The translations under genes and the position numbers were made by a program. DNA of 64,000 nucleotides, taken from Xanthostigma xanthostigma (lineage: Eukaryota > Arthropoda > Insecta > Raphidioptera > Raphidiidae). Positions 43,706 to 54,369 of this stretch are shown here, in pieces; within the stretch, counting starts at the first letter, position 1, and every line of letters begins with the position of its first letter. A model generated the notes under the pieces. The model made no database searches. It had not been told where the DNA came from and worked only from the letters and a program-made list of their open reading frames with translations. Where the stretch lies: positions 48,938,753 through 49,002,752 of the forward strand of contig OY754469.1 in assembly GCA_963575645.1 (NCBI GenBank), written 5' to 3'.

Positions 43706-44389
43706 TTTTTTTCGCCAAGGTATAACCTTGCAATTATTATATCTTTTATTACTCTTTTTTTAACATTAGCTTATACACTCATTAATAATCAGCCTAGTAT
43801 CTAGAACCACTACAAATGTGTGCATGTGACTTGCGCGGCCAATCAGCTGCCAGATTTTAACCTTAGACAAATGGCGCTAGATTTGAAAACCGAATATTGC
43901 CTAAAAATCGACATTCGTTACATCACTAGTTATTACATCCCGAAAAAGTACAGAATGGATGGTAATTTCAAAAATACACAGACACCGTGTTTGTAAAAAA
44001 CAGTTGTGTGGTTTTAAGAAACCACGACGCGAGTGAAACTTTTATTGGATTGTAGGCGTTGGATTGGACACTTATTCATCACGATAATAGTTGGTTATTT
44101 TTTTTAATTTTTTTTGCCAATCTAATTGATTCAAAATTGATAAAAACAAATAATTAATTAATCATTTATTCTTTCAGGTGAGCTATAGCAATTTTGCTGC
44201 AACCCCTATATTAAATTGTAAATAGCTGTAAATAATTATTATTGTAAATAAAGATTTCTTCTTCTTCTTCATCACGATTAATTATAAACAACAATATTCA
44301 CATGAATACACGAATAAAAACATGTAAACATTGTACAGCATTTGCCCGCATGATAGACTGACTATGTGTTATACATACTACACGGTCAG
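43706..44389. other. No recognised gene
   Basis: AT-rich, with a TTCTTCTTCTTC microsatellite near 44255-44270. Confidence 0.35.
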
Positions 44390-44520
44390 CTGATGCTAGC
44401 CATGGGCGCCGCCATATTGGCCTTGGCTGCTCTACCGAGCGCCTACTCCGAGCGCCTTTCACTTTACCCCTACTCCGCGGCCGCCTGTAATGCGACATGC
44501 AACAGACGGCCAGAAAAATT
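44390..44520. other. CpG-rich patch
   Basis: GGGCGCCGCCATATTGG, CCGAGCGCC (twice) and CCGCGGCCGCC make this the most CpG-dense short stretch of the window. The minus frame (44298-44498) is arginine-rich and not recognised. Could be a regulatory or transcript-start region. No direct evidence. Confidence 0.3.
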
Positions 44521-44931
44521 CGGGGCGATAGAATAAAAGTTTCACTTTAAGAATCTTGAGGAATATCGACAGTCATTTGTTATTTAAGTGCAAATCCGTC
44601 TTAAAACAAGTTAATAAACGGCTGTCTGTTATCAGAAAATTAATCATGTTATCGCTTTCTAACCTATAAATGTCATACGTGTTAGTAAAACTTATTATGT
44701 GTTTATTTTGTTTTTTTTATAGGCCGGGCTTTAGTCGGTGGCCTTTTTCCTTCTTTATTTCACTGAGGGCGTCTTAATTGCCTGGAATCGGTAAAGTATA
44801 TTATATAGATTATCAGAGCTCTTCTAATTCACATTTTAATCTTAAGAGTGTTGGGAAACCCAAACAAATAACCTACATCTACCAATATACTAATGGGGTT
44901 TGTTGTAACTTTTACGTCAATATACTAAAAC
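44521..44931. other. No recognised gene
   Basis: TTTTTTTTATAG at 44723 looks like an acceptor, with CG|GTAAAG about 67 nt later, but all three frames between carry stops, so a coding exon is not supported. Confidence 0.35.
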
Positions 44932-45358
44932 CACCGTGCGGTGTAGCGTAATGGTGAGAGCACTAGACTCGCATTCGGGAGTACCGGATACGAATCCCGG
45001 CGGGGACAGATGTGGCTGGGACTTTTTCCTGCTGCCTCTCTCCGAGAAACGGTAATTCCTGTACCGGCCATCTTGTTGAGGTTTTCCATGGTTTCCCTCA
45101 ATAATTCCAGATAAATATCGAGATGGTTCCTTATTCAAGGCCATATTTGATTACCTGTCAAACTTCTATGCTCAAAATTTGTCTAGCTTATTCTAATGTC
45201 CTAAAATTCCTTCGTTTGCCCATTGCTATTAATTAAGTGGAAGCTTAAAAATGTAGAAAATAACGGGAAGTGTGATAGATGGATAATAGTAATGGTGCGA
45301 ATGGTGTCTGTTATGACATAAAGTCGAGAAACGGGCGTTAAACGCATTATTATTATTA
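44932..45358 (+). mobile_element. tRNA-derived SINE, long copy
   Basis: Head: GTGTAGCGTAATGGTGAGAG (A box), ACTAGACTCGCATTCGGG (anticodon-arm-like), GATACGAATCCCGG (B box). Body: TGTGGCTGGGACTTTTTCC, ACCGGCCATCTTGTTGAGG, GAGATGGTTCCTTATTC. The tail includes CGAGAAACGGGCGTTAAACG and an ATT microsatellite (45345-45358). A second copy of head and body lies at 56607-56815. Transcribed by RNA polymerase III if active. Confidence 0.7.
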
Positions 45359-45812
45359 TGAGTTTATTCAAAATCGCTTTATCCTGAAAAAGCTTGCAGT
45401 GCTATTCGAAAATATTCAGCATTCGTTATTCAGGAGTCACAGTAATAGTGTTTCTAGTGTAGTGGAAACGTGTCTATACGGCGGTTCACTTAAAACCGCC
45501 ATTAATTTTTATTACCTCGCTCATAGATGCTCCATTGTCTTAAACGAGCTTAACTTGTAATTCGTTTAAAAATTGCACCTTAAAAAGGCAGTTAAAAAAG
45601 TGTATGTCGAGTTACCTGAGTCTCCTTCAACCAAATCCTCTTGAAAACAGTTAATGACCAATGTTTGGGCATAAACAACGCTGTTAAAAAACTCTTTCAG
45701 AAAATGTGAAAACACATCGATAAATAAATTATACTTTTTAGAAAACTTTTTCAAAAACACGACAATGAATTTAATCTATCAAAAAAACAATAGTAAAAAA
45801 TTTGAATCTTAA
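45359..45812. other. No recognised feature
   Basis: AT-rich; the minus frame at 45566-45760 is unrecognised. Confidence 0.35.
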
Positions 45813-46463
45813 GGAGGTTGAGCCGTTTTACGAAGATAATGAAAAAAATCTGAAATAAAGTTTTTTTAATAGATTTTTTTATGACAAAATTTTCTGTAAA
45901 AAATTAAAAATCAATAGGAGATTTATAAAGTCAAAAATTAAAAAAAAAACTTTTACATGTAGTCTTATGGAAAATATGTCAACCTAGCATGGAAACTGTC
46001 CATTTTATTTTTTTGCAAATTACCAAATAATGTCAGCAGTTTCGAAAACTAACTATGTAAAGCATCGATGTCTTATACGCATATTTTAATTTTTTTTCCA
46101 ATTTAATTAGACTTTTAATCAATAAAAAAAATTATTAAACCTTAGCACTTTTCGATTATGGACTTTTATTCTTGACAGTTTCAACAATTTTAACTGAATT
46201 TTCCACTTTTTAATGATTTAATTTTAATTTTGATTACTTCTAATTTCTTTTTTTAATTATTTACTGCAAAAAATATGTAAAATACAGATATTTATATAAA
46301 TTCATTTTTTTAACCTAACTTTGTACATAAAATTCAAAAGTTAGTCCATTAAGTAAAATACTGAAATAATTAATTATAATTAAAAAAAAATATTTATTTA
46401 TGCCTTTATGACAATAATTTTTAAAAAATAATTTTTGATTGGGACTGTAACGGATCAACCTCC
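45813..46463. mobile_element. TTAA-flanked element T2
   Basis: Ends GGAGGTTGAGCCGTT and AACGGATCAACCTCC, flanked by TTAA on both sides (45809-45812, 46464-46467). The interior is AT-rich, without frame. Same target and GG start as T1 but different sequence. Confidence 0.75.
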
Positions 46464-47091
46464 TTAATCGGTACGTGACTGTCTGTCCACTCACACTGAG
46501 CTATCGCGGTGGTGTATATATATGCGCTGAATAGTTCTTTCTTGCATTCGTTGTTATCTGGAATTTGGCAACAATGCCCTTTTTACTTACGCGTATTGTT
46601 TTTATTTTAACAATCAAGCCGATTGTTGTCCCACAACAATCTGTGTGTCATTGTTAGAATGACGAGTCGATTGTCGTCTCACGAAATACTTTGTCGTCGC
46701 CTGCTGTGGGGGGGGGTCTCTGTTACAATAAAACAAATAATATTCATTCAAATTGAATTATTTTGAGCGGCATGACCAAATCCACGATCCGTTTAAAAGT
46801 ACAATTTTATTGAGTTTATATGCAGTCGCTTGCAACATCAGTGTTTGACTCAAATATGGTAATAAATGGATACTAAAAAGAAAATCAGTAAATAGAACTC
46901 ATCAAAACGGTCTTAGGAATGTCTTCACATTATTTTTTTATTACAAAACCAAAACAGTAAAACAAGATTAAGGTATAATAATAATTACAACCGTCTCTTT
47001 CATTCTGAATAAAAGAAACTTTAACTTGTGCAGCAGAAAACCCTTACTTTATTGTCATGGCCGTCTACGTTTATCTCAAGCAAAGTAAAAA
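46464..47091. other. No recognised gene
   Basis: Contains repeated ACAATC/GATTGT motifs (GATTGTTGTCCCACAACAAT) near 46620-46680 and a G-run at 46710. No frame supported. Confidence 0.3.
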
Positions 47092-47870
47092 ATTCCAGCC
47101 AATCGGACGACGGGGCCATTCCAACTTCAAAAATGTTGACATTTGATTATAATAAAGAAAATAAAATTTCTGATATCGCGTGAGGTGACTCGGGTAATGG
47201 CTAGTATTCAATATGATATTTGCTATTCGTTGCCATGGTTACCTACATAATATGTTCACGTCATGTAAAAATTAATCAAAGCATGCCGAACTAGTTTATT
47301 TCTGACAGATCCATAAAACAAAAGAGCGTCTGATTTTTTTTCTATTTTCAAAATATTTCCAAAACTATAAAGTTTAGAAAAAATTGGTTGTCTGTAAAGT
47401 CGGTTTACGGACGATAGTTTTACGTGATAACGTATTCCGCTCGAATATCATATTTAATAATGCATAACCTAAATTTTAGTAGCTGTCAAACTTGGGCCGA
47501 TCGTGCGCGGAACGTGACACATTTCGGAACGTGACACTTTTTCGTGCGTGCAGCCGGTGTTTCATCAATTTATAAGACGTTATCACATCAAAAAAAAGAA
47601 TTTAACGAAACTCTTTGAAAAATAAATAGAATAATAGGCCGTTATGAAAAGTATACTATTATTATTTATTATATAAAAAAACACCATTATAGCATATATA
47701 TCTCTTCTGCGCATGCGCAGATTTTCCTCAAAAACAATAGGGCTTTTCATATTTGCATACCAAATATTCTGTGAAAATTTGGTTTCAATCCGCTCATCCG
47801 TTTGACCTGTATCGTGCTCACAGACTAACAGACGCACAGAGTTTTTTCAAAAATATGTTTTTTTGGATTC
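47092..47870 (+). repeat. Family 2 (LINE-tail-like) with nested family 1
   Basis: Shares with 56050-56606 the order GTTGACATTTGATTATAA, GATATCGCGTGAGGTGAC, GTTGCCATGGTTACC, GACAGATCCATAAAAC, GCGCATGCGCAG, TTTGGTTTCAATCCGCTC, ATCCGTTTGACCTGTATCG. The last part is like the 3' tails of insect non-LTR elements. A family 1 copy interrupts it at 47384-47589. Reverse copies: 52555-52890, 59490-59720, 63425-63720. Confidence 0.65.
47384..47589 (+). repeat. Family 1 element, copy 3, inside family 2
   Basis: TTGGTTGTCTGTAAAGTCGG to GACGTTATCACATC, sitting in the A-run that is uninterrupted in the 56050-56606 copy (GTTTAGAAAAAAAAATTTGAC). Confidence 0.75.
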
Positions 47871-48383
47871 GGGGGACCTCACAACGGAAAGATATTGAAA
47901 AATTTTTGAAAAGTGATTTTTGACCTAAACTAGTACCATTCCCCACTTGTGCGTTGGAATGGTAAAACAATTGCAAATGAAACTAAGAAATTCGTATGCA
48001 AGAAAACTATTATATCGGTTGAAGGTTAGATGGCGAAGACTATAATTTCTTTCTTTCATTGTAATTAAATCCGTTTAGCTGCGTCGGGAGAAGGCGGCGG
48101 CATTATCATAGAAACGCGGTAATAAAATCGTTGGGCAATGCCAGTGGAAATACGAAGTCGGGGATTCGGACTCAATCCAAGTTGGTGATCCGCACGGATT
48201 AGCTCCGAGACTGCTGAAACTGACTTGTGCAAGTATCGAAGCAACGACACACAATGACTCAACTAAATCACGCTTCACAACGACTTACTGTTAACTTACT
48301 TGTTTCGGTAGTGAGATCGATTCACAACTGTTTAATAAAATCGTCTTGGTTGTACGTCGGGTTGCTGATGAAATGAACTTTTT
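47871..48383. other. No recognised gene; GC-richer part
   Basis: 48065-48300 is GC-richer than its surroundings and has two overlapping open minus frames (48065-48262 and 48075-48278). Neither is recognised and no splice borders are clear. Confidence 0.3.
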
Positions 48384-48626
48384 GACGTGATAACGTCTTA
48401 TAAATTGATGAAACACCAGCTGCACGCACGAAAAAGTGTAACGCCGTAACGTTCCGCCTAACCCTGTGCGTGCAAGCGAGAGCGCAATATAAGCGATAGA
48501 GAAGCACGATCGGCCCAAGTTTGACAGCTACTGAAATTTAGGTTATGTATTATTAAATATGATATTCGAGTGGAATACGTTTTCACGTAAAACTATCGTC
48601 CGTAAACCGACTTTACAGACAACCAA
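48384..48626 (-). repeat. Family 1 element, copy 4
   Basis: The longest complete copy, GACGTGATAACGTCTTATAA to TTTACAGACAACCAA, with T-runs outside. Includes CGTGCAAGCGAGAGCGC and ATGATATTCGAGTGGAATACG segments missing from some copies. Confidence 0.75.
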
Positions 48627-48954
48627 TTTTTAGAACTTCTTTTCGCACTATCGATTCAGGAGATTGAAAATACAATAAAACGTTGCAATATATATATTTT
48701 GAATTGAATTTTATAGGAGGTGCGTGCAAAAAATTATACTTATTTGGACATATCTAATAAAAAAAATTGTGTATTCCGACATTATAGTGCATTTGCTAAT
48801 GCAGAACATAATAAAAAATTTAACCCCTCAATACATCCCTTAAAATAATATCTTTTTTCTTAATTTCAATATTACTACCAATTTAGCAAATTAAATTCAC
48901 CCTTATCACTAAGTAAATATCCATATCATGCAAACTAACGCTTTCATAAAATTT

Positions 48955-49760
48955 TCAAATCCGGTCCTGTCGCGCCGATTTTAATAAAATTTTGGCAGCA
49001 CAATTATATTTTTACTAGGGAGTTAAATTTCAAATTTGAAATGATTTCGATAATTTTTTCGATATTTTTGGGCCCGAAAACTTTTTTCAACCCCTAAATG
49101 GATTTCAATATGTTCTTTAAAATCAATTAACTCCTTCGAAAGTTATAGCCCGTACAAATAAATATACGTATACCAAAATATTTTTAACAAAAAAATTGAA
49201 CCGACTTAAAAAAATATGCACTAAAAAGTAAAAAATAATAATTATTGGTATTTTTGGAATCGGTGTCACATCGGAATTCGAAAGTAGCAATTTAAATCTT
49301 ACATGTCTCTAGTTCTCGGAATAGATTTAATTTTGGCCTCCACCGCGATTCCAAAAATAACAATAATTATTATTTTTTACTTTTTATTGCATATTTTTTG
49401 AAGTCGGTTCAATTTTTGTGTTAAAAATATTTTATTTACTTTTTAGTGCATATTTTTTTAAGTCGGTTCAATTTTTTCGTTAAAAATATTTTATTTTTCT
49501 CTTTTTAGTTTTAGATCAAGTATTGCAATGGGTAGGCCAAGTATGCGTGCCTTTGAAATTTGAGAGTTTCCCTCGATTTCCCCGGATTCCACCATCAGAT
49601 CCTGACTTGGTTCCAGTGCACTCTTTCGAATAAAAAAAATATTTTGAAAATCGGTCCATAATTGACGGAGAAATAGGTGAACATAATAAAAAAAAGAAAA
49701 AAATATATGCAGTCGAACATAGAACCTCCTCCTTTTTTTGAAGTCGGTTAAAAAATGCTG
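48955..49760. repeat. Non-LTR-like tail region
   Basis: Iterated TTTTTTAAGTCGGTTCAATT and ACTTTTTAGTGCATATTTTT blocks, some inverted, lead to CCTCCTCCTTTTTTTGAAGTCGG. This block is widespread at 3' ends of insect non-LTR elements. CCCGGATTCCACCATCAG and TTGGTTCCAGTGCACTC lie between. No reverse transcriptase remains. Confidence 0.45.
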
Positions 49761-49851
49761 CCAAACTTCTTAAGAGACTATATGAAACGCTGATAAATTT
49801 TGGCCCGACCCGTAGGTTTCGCCATCCGACAGACGCCAATAGTGTAAGTGC

Positions 49852-50040
49852 CAGTGGCGGATCCACGGGGGGGGGGGTTCGGGCTCAACCCCCCCCCCCC
49901 CTTCCAGAGAATCAAAAATCCCAAATTAAAATCTTACTGCGCAATAAAAAAAAGCTTTTAATGTTTTTCATGAATTCTCCGCAAAAGGCGTAAAAATTTT
50001 TCAAGACCCCCCCCTTGCCGTAATCCTGGATCCGCCACTG
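49852..50040. mobile_element. Short hAT MITE
   Basis: Ends CAGTGGCGGATCCA and TGGATCCGCCACTG, flanked by GTAAGTGC on both sides (49844-49851, 50041-50048). Sub-terminal G-run and C-runs (49867-49910, 50007-50014) are inverted homopolymers. Confidence 0.9.
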
Positions 50041-50048
50041 GTAAGTGC

Positions 50049-51238
50049 CTATACACTAATAAACTTGTAAGTTTCGGATTGTTTGTGAACTTATAATAAA
50101 TTAAAACTATCATCCTTTCCATTAACCATTTTATATTAAAAATGTTTCCCAAGTCGTAAAGCGTGCATAAATAGATAAACCAAGAAAACTGATATAAAAT
50201 TTTAGTTTAAAAAACCATAAAATTTTCACTTTGGCAATTTCTTTGCTGAAAAACACGTTGTCAGATGTCGGAAAATCTAAATATAGACTCTGTTCGTTTT
50301 CATCTTGAAGTAAGACGTAAATGTGTTTTCTAAATTACATTTCCTTTCTATTCACCTCAAAATTGAGTTTCCGATAACTTAAATGGCTCAGGTATTATAT
50401 TTCTCAACAAAAGAAGCATTGAAAGCTAAATATCTCCACATACATTTTGTTACCCAACCAGTGCGACCGGTATTATGTTTCAAAATAATAATAATATGTA
50501 TTTTGTAAATATACCAGGCATGTGAAACTTTATTATTGTAACAAAACTGTTCTAGTCCGTAGTGGAAATTATTTATTTACAATAATACACGTTTAAACAG
50601 CGTACTTCTCAAACGTAACAGTAATGTTCTAGATTCTAGAAGCATCTCAACCTTTCTTTACATGCATTGCTTTCTCCAGGCAATTCGAAGAAGGTCGGGT
50701 TGTTGTTGTCGTGGTCTGGAACATTCTATGGAACACATTATCGTCCCAACAGGGAGCACGCAACATTATCAACGGTCAAGTTCAAACATATCATTCTTTT
50801 ATTATACCTGATACCTACTTTTGTGGCTAGCACATATAATTGATTTGGAAGCTTTCTAATATGTTGCACTTTACTTATATTTGCAACCAGTTCTGCTATA
50901 ATAATGTTTGTATATTTAAGCTTGGCTGTTACAATAATGCAAATATAACTAGAAGCTATTGGTGGGATTGTATTGCATGACACGTCATAATATTATGACG
51001 GTGTAGAGAAGACAACACAATGCGATGTAACATTAATAACGATTTCAGTATAAAATTATTACTGTGAAGAATTTTTGAAGTAAAACTTTTGTTGACGTGA
51101 ATCTCATAAACTATTGCTTTGACGAAGACAAAAAATTAATCAAAATATACTGAAAAACATTCATAATGAATTTAGAAATAGTGTGCGTTGCACTTCCCTT
51201 CCTGAATATTTTGTCGTCAAAGCATGTACGTAAAGTTA
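50049..51238. other. No recognised gene in 1.2 kb
   Basis: AT-rich. The minus frames at 49958-50152 and 50738-50983 are unrecognised. Confidence 0.35.
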
Positions 51239-51292
51239 AATCTTTGATTAACGTCTAATTAGAAATCTTCAATAAATAAAATTATACTGAAC
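51239..51292 (+). mobile_element. Solo PLE tail
   Basis: AAATCTTTGATTAACGTCTA...TCTTCAATAAATAAAATTAT, then similarity ends. A tail-only remnant. Confidence 0.6.
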
Positions 51293-51398
51293 TTTTTAAC
51301 AAAATCTAAGCATCGATTAAACCTCGTTAGTTACAGCAACCTATTTTATACCTGTAGTTAATGACCTTGCTGCCGGAGCCCCGACGCCTCATAAAAAA

Positions 51399-51684
51399 AT
51401 AAATAAAATTATCGATCAATTTTTCAGACAGTTATATTAACAATTATAATGCAATACAATAATGTTTCGGTCCGGATTTGGATCTTCTTCAGAACTGATC
51501 AAAAAATTAATTAATAAACTTTAAGCGAATTTTATTAGAAACTAATTATTAATTAATTTTTATATTTTTTTTGATCAGTTCTGAAGAAGGTCCAAATCCA
51601 AACCGAAACGTTAATGTTTTGAATAATAATTATATATTTTTGTTAATATAACTGTCTGAAAAATTGGTCGATAATTTTATTTAT
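51399..51684. mobile_element. Penelope-like terminal modules, head to head
   Basis: AATAAATAAAATTATCGATC at the left and its inverse at the right. Both arms carry the hammerhead-like core: left, in reverse, CTGAAGAAGATCC...GGACCGAAAC (about 51463-51499). Right, on +, CTGAAGAAGGTCC...AACCGAAACG. CTGAAGA still fits the CUGANGA consensus. Confidence 0.65.
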
Positions 51685-51699
51685 TTAATAGGTATAGTT

Positions 51700-51784
51700 A
51701 AAATCAACCAATTTTTTCAGAAAAAATTTGTTGATAATTTTATTTATTTGAAGATTCCTATTCAGACGTTAATCTAAGATTTAA
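51700..51784 (+). mobile_element. PLE terminal module end plus tail
   Basis: CAATTTTTTCAGAAAAAATTTG...ATAATTTTATTTATTTGAAG then TTCCTATTCAGACG...TAAGATTT. End of a terminal module followed by the tail in inverse orientation. Confidence 0.55.
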
Positions 51785-52398
51785 ATAGGTATAGTGTTCC
51801 ATTAAAAAACGGGCAACATACAAATAGTTATTTCATTCCAAAATAGATACTGTTCCCCTAGGTTCTTCCTGGATATGGCACTACTTTAATGCTGAGTGCT
51901 GTTGACGTTTCCATACAGGAGTCACTTTCTACTTGACATAAGTACTTGACTTCCCCTGTAGGTTTTATGTCATATGATATATACGTGTAGGATGATAAAT
52001 GACATATTTATACATTTAGAGATTTTTCTATACTAAATACTTAATAGGCTTTTGTATAATATGACATCACTGGATTTTGACAGGTTAATGTGCATCTACT
52101 TTTAGACCTAATTGTATCAAAACACATCATATATATATATTTATTAATGCAGAATAGTTTTGATAATTTGTCATCCTACATTTACTTCAATCTAAAGATT
52201 GCTGCACACGACGCTAGTTTTGCACAAGATTGATTTTAAAATTCGAACCGGGCCTATTTTTCTTGCTTGGTCGTGTCTGCTTATTCTCAGCAAGAACCAA
52301 TCAGGACACAGTATTTTGTCACGCGGGCGACTAGAACAACTCCCACAAACAAACAAGGCGTCAGAGCGTCTGTTCTGTTCAGAACGGCTTATTTTTTT
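51785..52398. other. No recognised gene
   Basis: The right end (about 52375-52390) shares AACGGCTTAT with family 2, showing that the next family 1 copy is inserted in family 2. Frames at 52199-52464 are by-products. Confidence 0.35.
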
Positions 52399-52549
52399 GA
52401 CGTGATAACGTCTTATAAATTGATGAAACACCGGCTGCATGCACGAAAAAGTGTAACGTTCTGAAATGTGTCACGTTCCGCCTGACCTTCGAGCGGAATA
52501 CGTTATCACGTAAAACTATCGTCCGTAAACCGACTTTACAGACAACCAA
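52399..52549 (-). repeat. Family 1 element, copy 5, inside family 2
   Basis: A short copy lacking the central block. Family 2 sequence continues on both sides (AACGGCTTAT to the left, TTTCAAGAAAATTTCGTTG to the right), in the same A-rich part of family 2 as copy 3 but not at the same base. Confidence 0.65.
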
Positions 52550-52554
52550 TTATT

Positions 52555-52890
52555 TTTTTTCAAGAAAATTTCGTTGAAATTTTTTTTTATAAACGTTATA
52601 GTTTCGGAAATACTTTGAAAATAAAAAAATCAGCCGCTATTTTGTTTTATGGATCTGTCAGAAATAAACTAGTTAGGAATGCTTTGATTAATTTTTACAT
52701 GACGTGGAACATATTGCGTAGGTAACCATGGCTACGAATAGCAAATATCATATTGCCATTACCCGCGTCACCTCACGCGATATCAGAAATTTTATTTTTT
52801 TTATTATAATCAAATGTCAACATTTTTGAAGTTGGAATGGTCTCGTCGCCCAATTGACTGAAATTTTTTCATACATATAAAAACTATGTT
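52555..52890 (-). repeat. Family 2, reverse copy
   Basis: Inverse of 47092-47380: ATGGATCTGTCAGAAATAAA, GTAACCATGGCTACGAATAG, ACGCGATATCAGAAATTTTA, GTCAACATTTTTGAAGTTGG. Confidence 0.65.
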
Positions 52891-53790
52891 TAAAAGATCG
52901 CGCACTCTTATCCAGTACGGACTAGCACGACCAGTACAGCGCAAATGTATATGATTATTTTGTTTTTCTTTTTAGACACCTGTATCTATACATCATGCAC
53001 TAAACTCTACATACATGGCTATGCATTATGCACATACATCGTATATTATTATTATTATTAGACAGAGATCAAAATGCTTTTAGCAGTAAATACAATGAAT
53101 ATTCGACATATCACGTCTGCTATTCACTAATAATTATGTGCGCCCGTATTATGTACGCCATTATTCGTGTGAATTTGTCAGTGGCGTATCACATACACCT
53201 GGAAAAGCACTCAATTATTTGGTATAACTAAACGTGGCCATTTACTTTTTCTCACAGAGCGGAACCCCTTAAATTATTATTTGAAACATACAACACAAGT
53301 TTTAATTTATTTACACAGTAATAATACAGTATTTAAAATTATATACCTATTTTAAAAGATCGTTTTTATTATTATTATTTTCCTAATTTACTTAGCAGGT
53401 CCTGAAGAGAAAAGTAAGTGACTGCCAAGATATTATTATACACTCAACCCTAGATTTACAGGGTTCTATAATATGTTCGGAAGAAATATTTATGTACGAA
53501 AAATAATAAAGGTTTTTTTTTATAATTATGAAACTAAATTATATATTATTTTTTTTCTTTTTAGTATATTTTCATAAAAGCTTGTTATCTAAAAAACAAT
53601 TACCTATATTTTTTTAATTTTAAATTTTTACTCGTTATATATTTGTACAAAAAAGGCTTGTAAGTCAACATAAGACACGTTATCCCACCACCAACACCGG
53701 AACTCCCACCATGTATTTGTTGTTTAAAATTAGCGACGTCGTAGACGCGCCAGACCTTGTGAGATATTTTGGCTATCATGTTTTATTTTT
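52891..53790. other. No recognised gene
   Basis: AT-rich; the 67-codon frame at 53028-53231 is unrecognised. Confidence 0.35.
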
Positions 53791-54369
53791 GACGTGATAA
53801 CGTCTTATAAATTGATGAATCACCAATCTTATAAATTGATAAAACACCGGCTGCATGTTCGAAAAAGTGTAACGTTCGTAACGCGTAACGCGTAACGTTC
53901 CAACGTTCCTAACGCGTAACTTTCCGCCTGACCCTGTGCGTGCTTTTTGCTAATTTCTCGCTCAATTTAAATCAGATCGGTTTGAAACCAGTCTTAAACG
54001 AAAGAGGAGAACATTTTACATAGATTTCGTATAACAGAATTTGCCTAAACAGTTTTTTTATACAAATTTATATAGAAAAATAGCTGTATAAATGCAACAT
54101 GAAAACGGCTGAATTTCTAATGTTTAATTCAATTTTTTGACATTAGTATTCTGTGAAATGCAACGCCTTCTAAGTTAAGTATTGGAATAACTAATTATTA
54201 TTAGAACATAATACTTTGACAGTTGCAAACGTCACTTTTGACATTTCTTATCATTCCGACACCAAGGATAAGCGGATTGAAACCAAATTTTGGGAGGTTT
54301 AGGTTATGTATTACGGAATACGTTATCACGTAAAACTATCGTCCGTAAACCGACTTTACAGACAACCAA
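53791..54369 (-). repeat. Family 1 element, copy 6, with replaced centre
   Basis: Left part 53791-53942 and right part 54303-54369 are family 1. About 360 bp between are foreign and end in GATAAGCGGATTGAAACCAA, the inverse of the family 2 tail (TTTGGTTTCAATCCGCTC). Also has a local duplication of CTTATAAATTGATGAA. Confidence 0.6.

Noticed and set aside
44724-44791. 68-nt exon between TTTTTTTTATAG and GTAAAG
   Set aside because: All three reading frames contain stops, so it is not an internal coding exon.
51960-52180. Small foldback element around GTAGGATGA...TCATCCTAC
   Set aside because: The inverted match is only about 10 bp with a mismatch-rich extension. Not enough to define ends.
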